This document shows, one piece after another, positions 33,780 to 45,800 of a stretch of DNA of 64,000 nucleotides. The notes under the pieces were generated by a model, which worked only from the letters and a program-made list of their open reading frames with translations, made no database searches and was not told the origin of the DNA. The DNA comes from Sisyra terminalis (Eukaryota; Arthropoda; Insecta; Neuroptera; Sisyridae): NCBI GenBank assembly GCA_958496175.1, contig OY292278.1, positions 43,710,001-43,774,000 on the forward strand, given 5' to 3'. The position numbers and the translations under genes were made by a program. The first letter of the stretch is position 1. The number at the start of each line of letters is the position of its first letter.

Positions 33780-36700
33780 CTAATCAGTCTGTTGTTCGTC
33801 TTTCGCTCTTGTATAAACCTCCCCGTATTTAGACATGTACTTCTTTACAAATTCTCTAGCTTTAAGCTTTACACTTTCGTTTACGGTCAAATCCAGAACG
33901 GATTTACAATTTTTTAATTCCTTTAACATAACAAACAATGTAAGCTGAAAAAATAGAACATTCAATTAGTAAAAAATTGTCAATAAAAAAACCTACCATT
34001 TCGTTCGTTATTCGTCTCCATACATACCTTTTTCGCCAAATGTTTAAAATCCTCTGTGTTTGTGATTCGTCCAACTTTGCAATCTTGTTTCTTATACGGT
34101 CCCAAAATGTGAACCATGACATTGGCCATTTTTTTACGAAAGTGCATCTTGATTTTATACTCTTTATCTGAGCCAATATCAAAGTCAGGACCGGGAATTA
34201 TGGACGGACGGTGCTTTTCACGTTCTTTGGCCCGTGCTATTTCTTTACGTTTTCGCAGCTTTTCCTTGGTCTCACGATATTTCTTCGCTTCTATCTTACT
34301 TAACAGTTTGTCTTCTTCACGTCTCGGCTAAAATTATTTTTTTTTAATTTTAATTTTTTTTTCTATTTTCTATAACTTGCGATTATAATCAAACAACTCT
34401 TCAAAGATTATTCTTTACTACAGGAAAATTGGCTGACTAATTTAAAGGTAGTAAGCAAATGGTAAAATATTACGACCATTCTGTTGCGAAAGAAGAAATA
34501 TGATGGTTTAAGAAGCAATTTTTTGTAAACTAACAAGATATGTTGAACTTGGACCAAGCATAAATACAATTAAAATATTGTTACTTTCAGGCCAATTTCA
34601 AATCCATGGATAAGTAAAGGCACTGTAATGTTTAAGATAAAATGTTAAATACTTACACTTATTATAATTTCTTGTACCAGAGCTTCCCGTTTTCTTTTGG
34701 TTGGCGGCGTAAGAGCAATGGGTGGTAAAGGCAAATCAGTAATAACGCTTCCGGTACTTACTGGGGCACTATCGGGATTATTTAAACGTAATTTTTGCCG
34801 CACTTCCAACATAAGTTTCGTGTCATCCAATTCGATGTCATCATCAGAAGAATCATCTTCACTCGAAGATGTTTCACTAACTGAACTACTTTCTTCCGAA
34901 GAACTAGTGGTGCTATCGCCGTCGTCCTGAGCTGTTTCTACCACCGTTTCTTGCGGGGCAATCACAGGGGGTGGCGGTGGAAATTCCGGAGGTTCCCATT
35001 GCGATATTCGAATTTTTATGTGATAATAGTAAGGTCTTCCACGATTGTCATGAACACATTTCCATTTCGGAGGCAGTTTAATAGGCGCTGGAGGAACAGG
35101 AGTTGGTATAGGTGGCGGCTGTTGAAACCATACTGGAGTGGGAATATAAGGCTGTCGAGGATCAATCCCAAGCGCCAAACATTGTTGTTCATGATTTCGC
35201 CATGCTTCGGCTTGTTGATTCCTGCGGCGTTCTTCTTCCTCTTGCGCAACTTTAATTGCAAATAATTGGCGTCGCTGGAACTTAGTTAAACGGGCAGTAT
35301 TTCCCGCATTAACAACAACTGATTGAAGTTTCCTTGGTGGACTTTCTCGACCTTTTAACGCTGTAATAGTTCGCGGACGATTAAATCGATCATATCGATC
35401 TCGATTGAGAGTATCGCTTTCATTTTCTTTATCCAACATTGCACGATCAGCCTCACGTTCGTGTTCCTTCATTTGTTCAATTCGCTCTTTTTTCGGAATC
35501 CGAAAAACTTCTTTTAATGTCGACAAATCGGACAACAGTTTTGTGGCAAAAGCCATAACTTGCGTTTGTATAATCATCGGAGTTTCCGACGTTTCTGGCA
35601 CTTTATTTCCACTCACATCTGGAGTACTGTTTCCCGAATCAATGTTCGGTGATTCAGCATCGCATCCTAAAGACCATTTTTGAACCATACTTAATACTTT
35701 GCTATCTTGTAACATTGTTTTATTAGGAATTGGTAATGACGCTAAAGTTTCTAAAATTTCCATCCTAAAAAATAAACAAAAAATAATGGAAATAATTGCT
35801 GATAACTTAATATCTTACTTTAATGTTTCATCAGAATCGTTACTCATCCACGTGTGAATTAATCGAAGACCATGATAATCGAGAAACAAACGTCTGCAAG
35901 GATGATCCGCATTTCGCAATAATCTCAACAATTTTGAAGCTTTGTCATTTGCATCTCCGGCTCTTACAAATAGTCGAGAAAGAGCCAATGTATGAGCTCG
36001 ATTTTTGATCCCTGATATACTCAGTCGTTCAATTTCAATCTCCAACTAAAAATAATATTTAATTAAATTAAATCCTCAACAATTTCATCATCAAATTTTC
36101 AAGTTTTAAACACAAATTTCGAATTTTAAAGTGCTCATTGGCCGATTTTTAACTTTAATATCACTTACATCAGTATCATCACGAATATCAGTTCGTTTAG
36201 GTTTCTTTCGTGGTTCTCTCGGCTTCCTTTTCGGCTTTTCGATTCGAACTGCACTTGGCTGTTCTTTACTTTCATCAAAGACAGGACCACTCGTTTTTTC
36301 ACTTACAGTCTTCTTCTTAACAATTACACCATTCTCTTCACATTCTTCTTCAACTTCCTCCTCTTCTTCGTCTTGTTCTTCCTCCTCATCTTCACCTTCC
36401 TCATCGTCGTCATAGTCATCGTCGTCGGGCTCTTCTCCAATCCATCCACGACAAATCACCGCTTCACAATAGCATTTCTGTGCTTCTTTGCCATACCTTT
36501 GAAACTTATAATCGAAGGTGATTTCTTCGTGCTGGGCAATATTTCGCCGTGCAAAAAAACCAATGCGAAGTTCTCCGTTCACCGTCCACTTTTGGGTTTC
36601 GGCGTTGGGGTCGCACGAGTGGTTGATAAATCGGGAAACGTTGCCTTTTTGAGTGGCATCAATAATAGCATCGGCTCGTAACGACATGAAGTAGTAGTGA

Positions 36701-39376
36701 ATATTTTTGTCTTTGCTATAAATATCTGCTCGTCTTTCGAATTCGATTTGATTGACGACTTCGCCAACGTATTCCATAATAAAGTCACCCCTAAAGCACA
36801 TAAAAACTATCATTAGGGTAGATTTGAAAAAAAATGCATTAAAAGTGTTTGTTTTTCAGTCAACCCCTTGAAAAATTACTGAAAAGAATTTTAGCTCGCT
36901 TTATCAAGAAAACAGAACAATAAAAGAATAGTATAAGGCTTATACTATAAGCCATGGGTCGGCAACCTTTTGTTGTAAAAGGGCCAAATATTTTTCATGG
37001 GGATCAGTGCGGGCCGCACTTGCAGTAAGTATACCTACAATATTTATGTACAAATATTTTAGTTTTAAAAATAAAACGCTATGTGTCCGTCATGTGCGTT
37101 GCGGCGAGAATCTTGCGGGCCGCACCAAGATGTCTCGCGGGCCGCAGGTTGCCGACCCATACTATAAGCCATAATAAAGAGGAACATTTCCAAGGGGTTA
37201 ATTTTTTTCTAAAATCCAAAATCCCTCACTTTCCAGGTCGAAATTCACCTTTTGTACCAAAAAGTTTCGACTGGAGATTTTGATCTATTTTACTTTCAAA
37301 GATTGTAAAATGAAATCAAACAACATTGTGACTTTTGTATTTATATACAATATACATAAATTCTATTTCTTTAAATAATATCCTTATTTACGATAACGTC
37401 AATATCTGTTCTAATCAAAATATGAAGAAACTAAAAAAAATCTAAAACTTTTTATTAGGTTTCCTGACTTCCCTGATTTTCCAGATTTGGCTGAGCATTA
37501 AACCCTGATTTCATACAGTTGAAATTCTATTAGATATCAGTGAAAATAAATAATAAGTCGATAAATTTGTTGGGTCCATACTTGACATAATATAATTTAA
37601 TTTTTAGCAGGAAAGTGGACTTACTATATGGATGTAAAACCATATACTAATAATTAATTCAGCGACGTTTCGGTCCTTTATTTGACCTTCATCAGGCTTC
37701 TTAATATAAAGTATATTATATATAAATTATAAAGTATATTATATACTTTATATTAAGAAGCCTGATGAACTCAAATAAAAGACCGAAACTTCGGTGAATT
37801 AATTATTAGTATATGGATTTACATCCTTTAAGTCCACTTTCCTGCAAAAAATTGAATAATATAAATAATAAGATTTGTAGTAAGATTATCTAAGTTTTGT
37901 TATGTTTTCCTTTAATCAAATTACACTTTATCCTAATCTTAATGAACGTATATAACCATTAGAATTACCCAGCTATTTCCGACACGGCTCGAATTCCAAA
38001 CCCTTTCTTTTCGGTTCGAAAAACCTCACAACCTGCATACTTTTGACTTTGAAACCGCTTATTTGTACATCGATCACCAACCACACAGTAATTTCCACTA
38101 AAAATAGAACGAAAATCTTAATAAAAATAATTAATTTTATTACAAGTCAATACCATTCAATCATCAAAAGTCGATTTAAACAATCCTCCCCACATCCATA
38201 TTCTCCTCGATCGATTTCTTCCTTGGTCAAGAAGCAGTCACAAGTCATATGTTTAGCTTCTTTACTGGACAATCGTTCGGTTAGATATAAATTGTCTTTG
38301 ATATGAGTAAATTGGCGTAAACGGTGTTCCATTTCTGGATCTTCCTTGGCGGCTTCCAGCTCGCTGGAACGTCTCCAACGTTGCTTGACTTTAACAGGCG
38401 GAGGAGGAAGAGATATTGGTAGTGGTTGGTCACTGCCTTGTTTTAGCATGGCTTTGGTGTTGACTAAACCACGTCCTCGAGATTTTGTTTTTAATTCACT
38501 TATTGTCTTTATTCGGCTAGAACGTCGAACTTTTTCGCTGGTGGTTTTACTTCCGTTGGAAGAATCTTCGTTTGACGGGGGTGCACTTGGAGGAATAGAT
38601 TCGACAGCGCTTGTTACCGAGTCACTGGTTGTTTCATTGCTGGAAATCAATGGACTGTCGATTGATGGAGACCGTTTTTCAATTTCTTCACTTATGCTTT
38701 CCGTTACGGTATCGTCCTCGTCTTCATAGACATTTGAGTCAATTTCTTGAGGTTGTGTCTCAACAATTTCTTCTTCGGGTTGTTCAATTAGTTCTTCCAC
38801 TACTGCCGTTTCAATTTCTTCCGTTTCGGAAACAGTGATTTTGCTAAGACTCTCTTCGAGAGTCTTATCCTCAACTTCTTCGACAATCTCTTGTTTCGCA
38901 TATTCAATCGCCAAATCGGAAACATTATCGACTACTTCCATGGCTTCGACTGGAATTTCAGTGAAAATTTCTGATGAAACTTCGGCTTCTACACTTTCGA
39001 AAGTGTACGGAGAATCGTCCGGTTTATCATTGGAACACACTTCTGATTCAGAACTGAGAGTTGGTTCACTTGAGTTGGGAATATCTAAAGATACGTCACC
39101 GTCGCTGGTGGTATTTGAGTCAGTTTTACCGTCTTCGGTATGTAAACAACGAAATTTACCAAATTTTTTGTGACTAGCGTTTTGTTTGGGAAAGGATGAT
39201 AATGAGGTTTTAGATGAACCATTGCTGTCTTCCCCGGCACTTTCACTGGGGCTTATAACGTCAACGTTGATGGTTTTCGATATACTCGAACCAGACCGCG
39301 ACTTCCTGGTGGAAACTCGCGTAGAAGTTCCTCCTCGGGCTGTACTACTTCCACGTTTACGACGAGCCATTATCAT
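33780..39376 (-). CDS. SETD2: Histone H3 lysine 36 methyltransferase SETD2/Set2
   Basis: Seven coding exons (minus): 38154..39376, 37969..38097, 36169..36790, 35819..36045, 34657..35764, 34028..34327 and 33780..33944, giving 1,257 residues. In order: a Ser/Thr-acidic N-terminus; AWS (CDCFLTKEEIDRGEYGCG, CLNRLLMIE, then a cysteine formed across the splice); SET (KKGFGIRA, GDFIMEYVGEV, YYFMSLRADAIIDATQKG, RFINHSCDPN, ITFDYKFQRYG); post-SET (CYCEAVICRGW); an acidic Asp/Glu tract; a WW domain (WKCVHDNRGRPYYYH, ending QWEPP); and the SRI domain (MHFRKKMANVMVHILGPYKK, then TEDFKHLAKK), which binds the RNA polymerase II tail. It trimethylates H3K36 during elongation. An in-frame TAA lies just before the ATG. 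The N-terminus is much shorter than in Drosophila Set2. It is head-to-head with POGLUT2/3. Confidence 0.95.
36954..37161. mobile_element. GC-rich hAT MITE in SETD2 intron
   Basis: The ends are CATGGGTCGGCAACC and GGTTGCCGACCCATA, with exact 8-bp duplications ctataagc at 36,946-36,953 and 37,162-37,169. Inside are two gcgggccgca motifs, far more GC-rich than the surroundings. These ends are typical of widespread animal hAT families. Confidence 0.9.
37598..37853. repeat. Long hairpin with a hammerhead-like core, SETD2 intron
   Basis: The arms pair over caggaaagtggactta, atatggatgtaa and ctaataattaattcagcg. The minus strand (37,664-37,695) reads CTGATGAA, a GGTC/GACC stem, then GAAACGTC, which is sense to SETD2. 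The mirrored plus-strand copy is damaged (GAAACTTC). Confidence 0.72.
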
Positions 39377-39854
39377 TTACATCGCATATCCCTACACCAA
39401 AACAAACCCTTAAAATCCACATTAAATGATTAAAATGCTATCAAAGAAGAATGCATACATTACAATACGTCAATCCGATTAGCGTAAAGAAACAAAGAAA
39501 TGGAAGTTTCCTTAACCGATTCCCAAAGATAAATTACTGATTCATACTGATTAAGCAACTTAATTAATCACTTTTACCAATAAAATCAATTAATGTCCGT
39601 CCAAACTTAATCGGTGCCAATTTTTAGGTTAGCACACATATAATATACATGGAGAATACAACTGTGTTTCGGTTTCTATGTGTAGTTCTTTCTCTATTTC
39701 CGCACACAAGCATTTACTGCAAGAAAGCATAAAATGCATAAAATTCATTAAAATTATATTATCTTAACGGAAAACTTACTTTATTATGATTAATCCAACG
39801 TTGTTAGAATAGTTTTATTCAGTTCTTCCTGTGATAAAGACTTGGACGATCCTA
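39377..39854. promoter_or_regulatory. Divergent promoter region of SETD2 and POGLUT2/3
   Basis: The 478 bp lie between start codons on opposite strands. An acceptor-like gtgtag lies just upstream of the SETD2 ATG, so a 5' UTR exon of SETD2 is likely in this stretch. No coding sequence was seen. Confidence 0.55.
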
Positions 39855-42800
39855 ATGGACGCTATGGAACACCAAAAATTAACTTTTGCTATTCTTCTAT
39901 TGATTTTGGTGGAATTATTGCTGAAAGCACATTGTGATAATACTTTATTTGATCCAAAGAAAACTTTAATTCATGGACCAGGGTTGCTGGCGGATGAAAT
40001 AGTCTTACCTGCACGATATTTTTATGTCGAATTTTTTGATTCGGCCGGTGAAAGGTTTGTACTTGATTTTCTAATTTCAATTAATACATTTTTTGTTCTA
40101 GTTCAAGTCAACCAAAAATCAAACTGCATAATTCGTATCTACGGTATCTAGGTATCAGTTACATATTCCGATTGCCATGGTCATTTTTAAGTGTTTATCA
40201 GATTGCGATACAAAATCAAGTAATTAAAGTTCATATTTATCTTTGGAAAGATTAGATCGAAAATGGTATATACATATTTATAGTACTTTGTAATATTATT
40301 AAGTGCTATCGTTGCATCATATAATTTTCGAATAATTTCGTAATGATCATCCATAAATCTAAAATTTCTAAACAATCAAAAGATCTACACATATAACTTG
40401 TACTAAATAGTTTTTTAAATATTTAATAGTTTCCCTGTAGGCATTTTTAAATCATTTAATTTAAAATGCCTTTAATAAATTTTTTCATAGGGTTACTTTT
40501 GTGGTTCAATAGTCGGGCGTTTATAGTAATGGAATCATTAAGGAATCCGTTTAATTTTTTATTTACCATCGTTTCATAATTCTTAAGGTCTTTAGCGACT
40601 CTAGGGTTGCAAAAAATTCCGTAAATCGAGAAATATTAAAAAATTACCCGTTACGAGATTTGAACCCACATCTAAATCACTTTCGAAACGTTCTCCAATA
40701 GGTTTAATTCAAAAAATTGTTCATTGAAACGCTTTTCTGCAAATTAATTCATAACAAATATGTATTTTGATTGTTTGGAAATTAGCATCTTTCATCAAAT
40801 CTCGAATTCTTCCGGGTGATGTCATATTTAAAGATTCATTGATTAATACCTTTATATTTTCTTCGGTGGGTTTGAAACTTTTAATTTTCCCTAACAATCG
40901 AAATATTTAAACATATAATTTGAACTAAATACTTTTTTAAGAGTTTTATACTTTACTTCTGTGTTTCAATAGTCGGGCGTTCGTAGTAATGAATCGTCAA
41001 GGAATCTGTTTTTTATTTTGTTATTTACCATTGTTTCCCGGCTCTTAAGGTCTTTAGCGACTTTAGGGTTCTAAATAATTCATAAATCGAGCAATATCAA
41101 AAATTTACTCGTTACATTTGAACCCACACCTAAATCAGTTTCGGGACGGTCTCCAATAGGTTTAATTCAAAGAATTGTTCATTAAAAAGCTTTCCTGCAA
41201 ATCAATTCATACAAAAATATATTTTACTTTTTTGAAAATTTTCATCTTTCATCAAATCTCGAATTTTCCTCGGTAGATTTCAGATATTGAGTTATTTCTA
41301 GGTCACCACATCTAAAAGAATTTGGAATAAATTCAAAAATTATCACTGCAAATAAATGCTAGAAATGAAATAAATCGGAATACGTATCTTCCAATTACCA
41401 AACTTTAAGTAAGCAGTTTGCCTTTTGATAACTTGTACTAGTTTCTATGAAACATTGTTCTGAATTTTTGTTTTGTCTAAATATCTTTAGGCTTCCATAC
41501 CCGCTAGATAGTAACTTCTTTGCTGTATCGATTTACGGAAAAACGAAGCAAGGAAGACAATGTCGTAGTTGGGTTAATAAATTGAATAACTACGATGGAA
41601 CTTTCATAGTACGATACAAAATTTATGAGTCTTGTTTCAACATGGAGATCCATATAACTAGTGATAAAGGTCATCTTGCAAAATCGCCGTATAAAATATC
41701 AAATCCAGTACATCCAGACGAATGTCCTTGTCCGGCGGAAAACTTTGATGATTGGTTTGAAAAGTATGGATGTAATTCATTGCATTTTCAAATAGAACAA
41801 GATTTACAGTCTTTTGATTCAGTAAATTTTGCTGAAATTCGAGAAAAACTTATAAAGAAGTATCACAGTCCGACGAGTAGTAGTTTTTGTAATTATGTGA
41901 TTAAAAATAATAAAATTTATCGTACATGTTATGGCCAACATGTCGGTTTTAAGATGTTTTCCGACGCAATTTTGTTGTCTTTAACAAGAAAAGTAAAACT
42001 TCCGGATTTGGAGTTTTTCATTAATTTAGGCGATTGGCCGTTGATTGATAAAACAAAAGCTGATTTTATTGCTCCGATGTTTTCTTGGTGTGGAAGTGAT
42101 CAGTCTTACGACATCGTTTTACCTACCTATGATATCACTGAATCATCTTTGGAAAATATGGGACGTGTAATGTTGGATATGCTCTCTGTACAAAGCCATG
42201 CAGCTAAAATTCCGTGGAATGAAAAAATCGAAAAAGTTTTCTGGCGAGGTAGAGATTCCCGTTGGGAACGTTTAAAACTCATCAATATCTCTCGAGAAAA
42301 TCCCGATTTGTTCAACGTTTCATTGACCAATTTTTTCTTTTTCAAAAACGACGAATCCCTCTATGGTCCAAAAACGAAACATGTCTCTTTCTTTGACTTC
42401 TTCAATGTAAGTTTTATTAGAAAAATTAAAATTAAACACAATTAACAATATTTGTTTCCAGTATAAATATCAATTAAATATTGATGGAACAGTTGCGGCA
42501 TATCGTTTCCCGTACTTATTGGCCGGAACATCGCTCGTTTTCAAACAAGAATCTCAATACTATGAATTTTTCTACAAAGACTTAAAGCCGTGGGTTCATT
42601 ATGTTCCTGTTGCCCACGATTTGTCCGATTTAGTCGAGAAAATCAATTGGGCTTTGACGAACGACGCGGAAGCTCAAAAAATTTCCCGTCAAGGACAGAA
42701 CTATGCCCGCAAAAATTTACTGCCCCATCAAATAATCTGTTATCATGCCGCTGTATTGAGGCGATGGAAAGATAAACTAATCAGTCCAATTAAGATCAAC

Positions 42801-42884
42801 GAACAAATGGAGCATGTACCACATATAAATAAACAGAATAAACAAACTCAATGCGAATGTAATAGAAAACATGACGAACTGTAA
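39855..42884 (+). CDS. POGLUT2: Protein O-glucosyltransferase POGLUT2/3 (KDEL-motif protein)
   Basis: Exons are 39855..40054, 41491..42406 and 42462..42884, giving 512 residues. A signal peptide (ILLLILVELLLKAHC) is followed by HGPGLLADEIVLPARYFYVE, the filamin-type domain start typical of this family. The CAP10/GT90 glycosyltransferase domain follows: LPDLEFFINLGDWP, APMFSWCGSDQSYDIVLPTY, KVFWRGRDSRWERL, YRFPYLLAGTSLVFKQESQ and HYVPVAHDLSDLVEKINW. The protein ends HDEL, an ER-retrieval signal. Relatives add glucose to EGF repeats of Notch-type proteins in the ER. I cannot separate POGLUT2 from POGLUT3. I chose the ATG at 39,855, but one at 39,864 is also possible. Its stop is 3 bp from the CENP-I stop on the other strand. 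Confidence 0.94.
40588..40715 (-). repeat. tRNA-derived SINE copy
   Basis: The minus strand has the body ttttttaatatttctcgatt and a head with gtgggttcaaatctcg. It is the same family as at 855. The A-box side is worn. Confidence 0.55.
41045..41168 (-). repeat. tRNA-derived SINE copy
   Basis: This is the second unit of the 459-bp duplication and carries the same worn SINE (gtgtgggttcaaatgtaac on the minus strand). Confidence 0.5.
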
Positions 42885-42887
42885 CTT

Positions 42888-45800
42888 TTAAGCTTCATTG
42901 GAATAAATAGCTAAGAAAATTTTGCAAAATTCAGCCAAATGTGGTCCAAATTTTTCCAATTTTCTCAAATAGTTGTCGGTGAGGAGGGGATTGTGTTTTT
43001 TTACTTCAGGAATTTTTGCAATTCCGTGATACGTTACAAATGCGTAATGCCGATTGATGTTCATATAAGATTTGATATGTTTCAATAGTTCTTTCGTTTG
43101 ATTATTAATTGGTATACCACTGAAACTAATTGGTTTGTTAAGGCATAAAACATGAGCGAAATTTTGACAAAATTCATCGAGTAAATGTGGTCTCAAGTGC
43201 TGCTGTACAATTTCCTAAAATGGAAAATTAATTCGAATAAATATTGATAAAATAGATTAAAAAACAATAAGAATAGTGAATCGACTTCAGAATACTATAT
43301 CAATTTTTTGAAAAGCATAGAAATTGATATTTTTTTAAGCCGCGTCATTGGCTAACTAAAAAAATAAGAATTAGCAATGCAAATCCACAATAAGCAATGC
43401 AAAATATGTAAATTCTCAATGTAACTATTAAGGCTTTTCAAAAATTTTGAATTTAAATGAAAGAAAAAGGAAAGAATGTTGAAACACTATTTTTTTTAGA
43501 TGCTATAAAAAAATAATGTAGATATTAATATCCTGAAGTGAATTCATTGTAAATCTTTTGCTTCATAAAATAAAATGCCCAATTTTTGTCACGCAACTGT
43601 TTTATTACAGTCACTTTTAAGTGGCATTAGATTATCAATTAAAAACGTCCAAAATTTCCATGTAAAAGCGACGAAAAAACAGTTGCGCGACAAAAAAGTT
43701 GCCCAGTAAAACGATTGCCCATTTAAGGAACTTTGAAATACTTTTCCAAAAATATGAAAATGAATTGAGAATCTTACGTTTTTCTGTTGCTTGTAATTAA
43801 ATAAAAGTCCAATAAAATCGTTTAGTAAAGTAATACTCGGTCCAGCCAACACAGAATACGCCAATCGTACTTCCAAATTAGGAATGACCAACGTTGGAGC
43901 CAACATATGTTGATGTAACGATATAGTTTCATAAAATCGTAAAATTTCCAAATTGACTTTTTGTCCATGTAATGTGATGGCTTGTGACAAAAATCGCTCC
44001 AACCAAACCACCATATTCGTCCAAATATCATAAATTAAATCAATTTCGATTTCTGTATGAAATGATTGTAGCTTTTTGGCTACTTTTGGATGAACTGTGC
44101 CAACAATCTAAAAGCGACAAATTGTGTCATCAATATAGCAATGATAATTTTGCATAATTCTTGTTAAAACTTGTAAATTTTTAAACCAATTAAATCTTAA
44201 ATTTATTGTTTTATTAATAAAATCGCTAAAATCCACAACTTTAAGTGGTATTGTGGGACTTATTATTGATCTAATCTAGATTTAGATACTAAAAATAATA
44301 TTCTAGACCTCAAAGAATCAAATTTGATATTTAGTTATTGGGACATCTATCAAAAAATATAAAAACTGATGAATACTTACGAAATTTATAAGAAATCGTT
44401 TGATAACAGTTAATAGATCATAAAATAGTGATACATTAGACAGAGCTAAATATGTATAAAAAGGTTGCAACAATTTCAATTTTAGTTGATCAAATGATGT
44501 AGGAACTGTCCATGTTATTAAATCAAGAATAGACTTTGTGGGTACCATAAAGTTATTCTGATAATACGATAAAAGAATTTCCGAAATGGACGGTATTCCT
44601 TGTTGGCACAATTCCATTAAATCGAACAAACATCTTAAAAACATTTCACGTTCTTCTTCCAACCTGTTGGTCCGTTCCGCTGGCAAATTCAAATCTATAA
44701 AAAAACATAATGAAAAAAAAAATGGAGTTTAGAAAATATTTTTGTTAAATACATTTTTTTAATTCATGTTCTGCTTGACTTAAAAACTTTTGTTGCATTT
44801 CATGGTTGCTGATTGAAATTAAATAACGTCCGGCTTCGGAATATAACAAACTCAATATTGGCGTTGGATATTCTAGCATGTTTCGTGGATACGAACATAA
44901 CTCAGCAATTCTTAAAATGAAAAAAAAATATAAATATATATAAAAGGCGTGCATCTTTTGAGGCCATCGAAAAAGCGTGATTGTTGAATTCACTTCTATT
45001 GTTAATCACGCAGCAGAACTATGATTACAAATTTGTATTTTCTTGTTCGTCAAATGTACCTCCATTTTCCACTATTCTACCTAGGGATTGCAATACCGGA
45101 ATACCAAATACCGGTATTCATAAATTTATAAACCGTTGTTTCGGTATTTACTAGAAAATGTTTAAATTATTTCCACTATATGTTTAGGGATCAACATTAT
45201 AGGAAAAGAGTATACTTTTTAGTGTTTATGTTGCCCTACTGGATGAAATTAATTAGGCCGTGAATACATAGCTGAAATTAAAAAATATCTAGGCTATTTA
45301 CATAACAATAATGATTTTAAAAATAAAAAAAAGATATTAACCAATTCGAATTTGATCAAGTTTATAGTAAATTTTCTTTAAATTTTTTACGTTCTATCAT
45401 ATCTACATAAAAGAATTCAGTCGAGTTATCGAAGATGATAATGACATTTGCGTTGATAATGAAAAGGAATTGTCTCTTGAACAAAAATTAAAGTTATCGA
45501 TAACTAAAAAAATGTCAATAAACCAAAATATATCAGAAGTGTAAAGATTTAGAAAGAAATCTATATAGCAGAAGTTTATAGAAATCAGTTATATTCAAAA
45601 CCATCTGACGAGTATTCGATTTATTTGACGATAAGGGACTTAAAACTAAATACTTCGCTGCTAAAGTATATCGGGTCTTGCTAACATTACCAACTATCGT
45701 AGGTACTGAAAGAGCGTTTTGGACATCTGGTAATTTTTGCACAAAATTACGTATTCTTTTTTAACTGTTAACCGTCGGTTTAAAATCACTAAGGTTTTAA

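Larger units (their letters stand above)
40510..41290. repeat. Tandem duplication of about 459 bp carrying a SINE, POGLUT intron 1
   Basis: The block starting atagtcgggcgtt at 40,510 repeats at 40,969. Each unit includes ggtctttagcgact, a minus-strand SINE head and tcatctttcatcaaatctcg. The two SINE copies here therefore came from one insertion followed by duplication. Confidence 0.8.
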
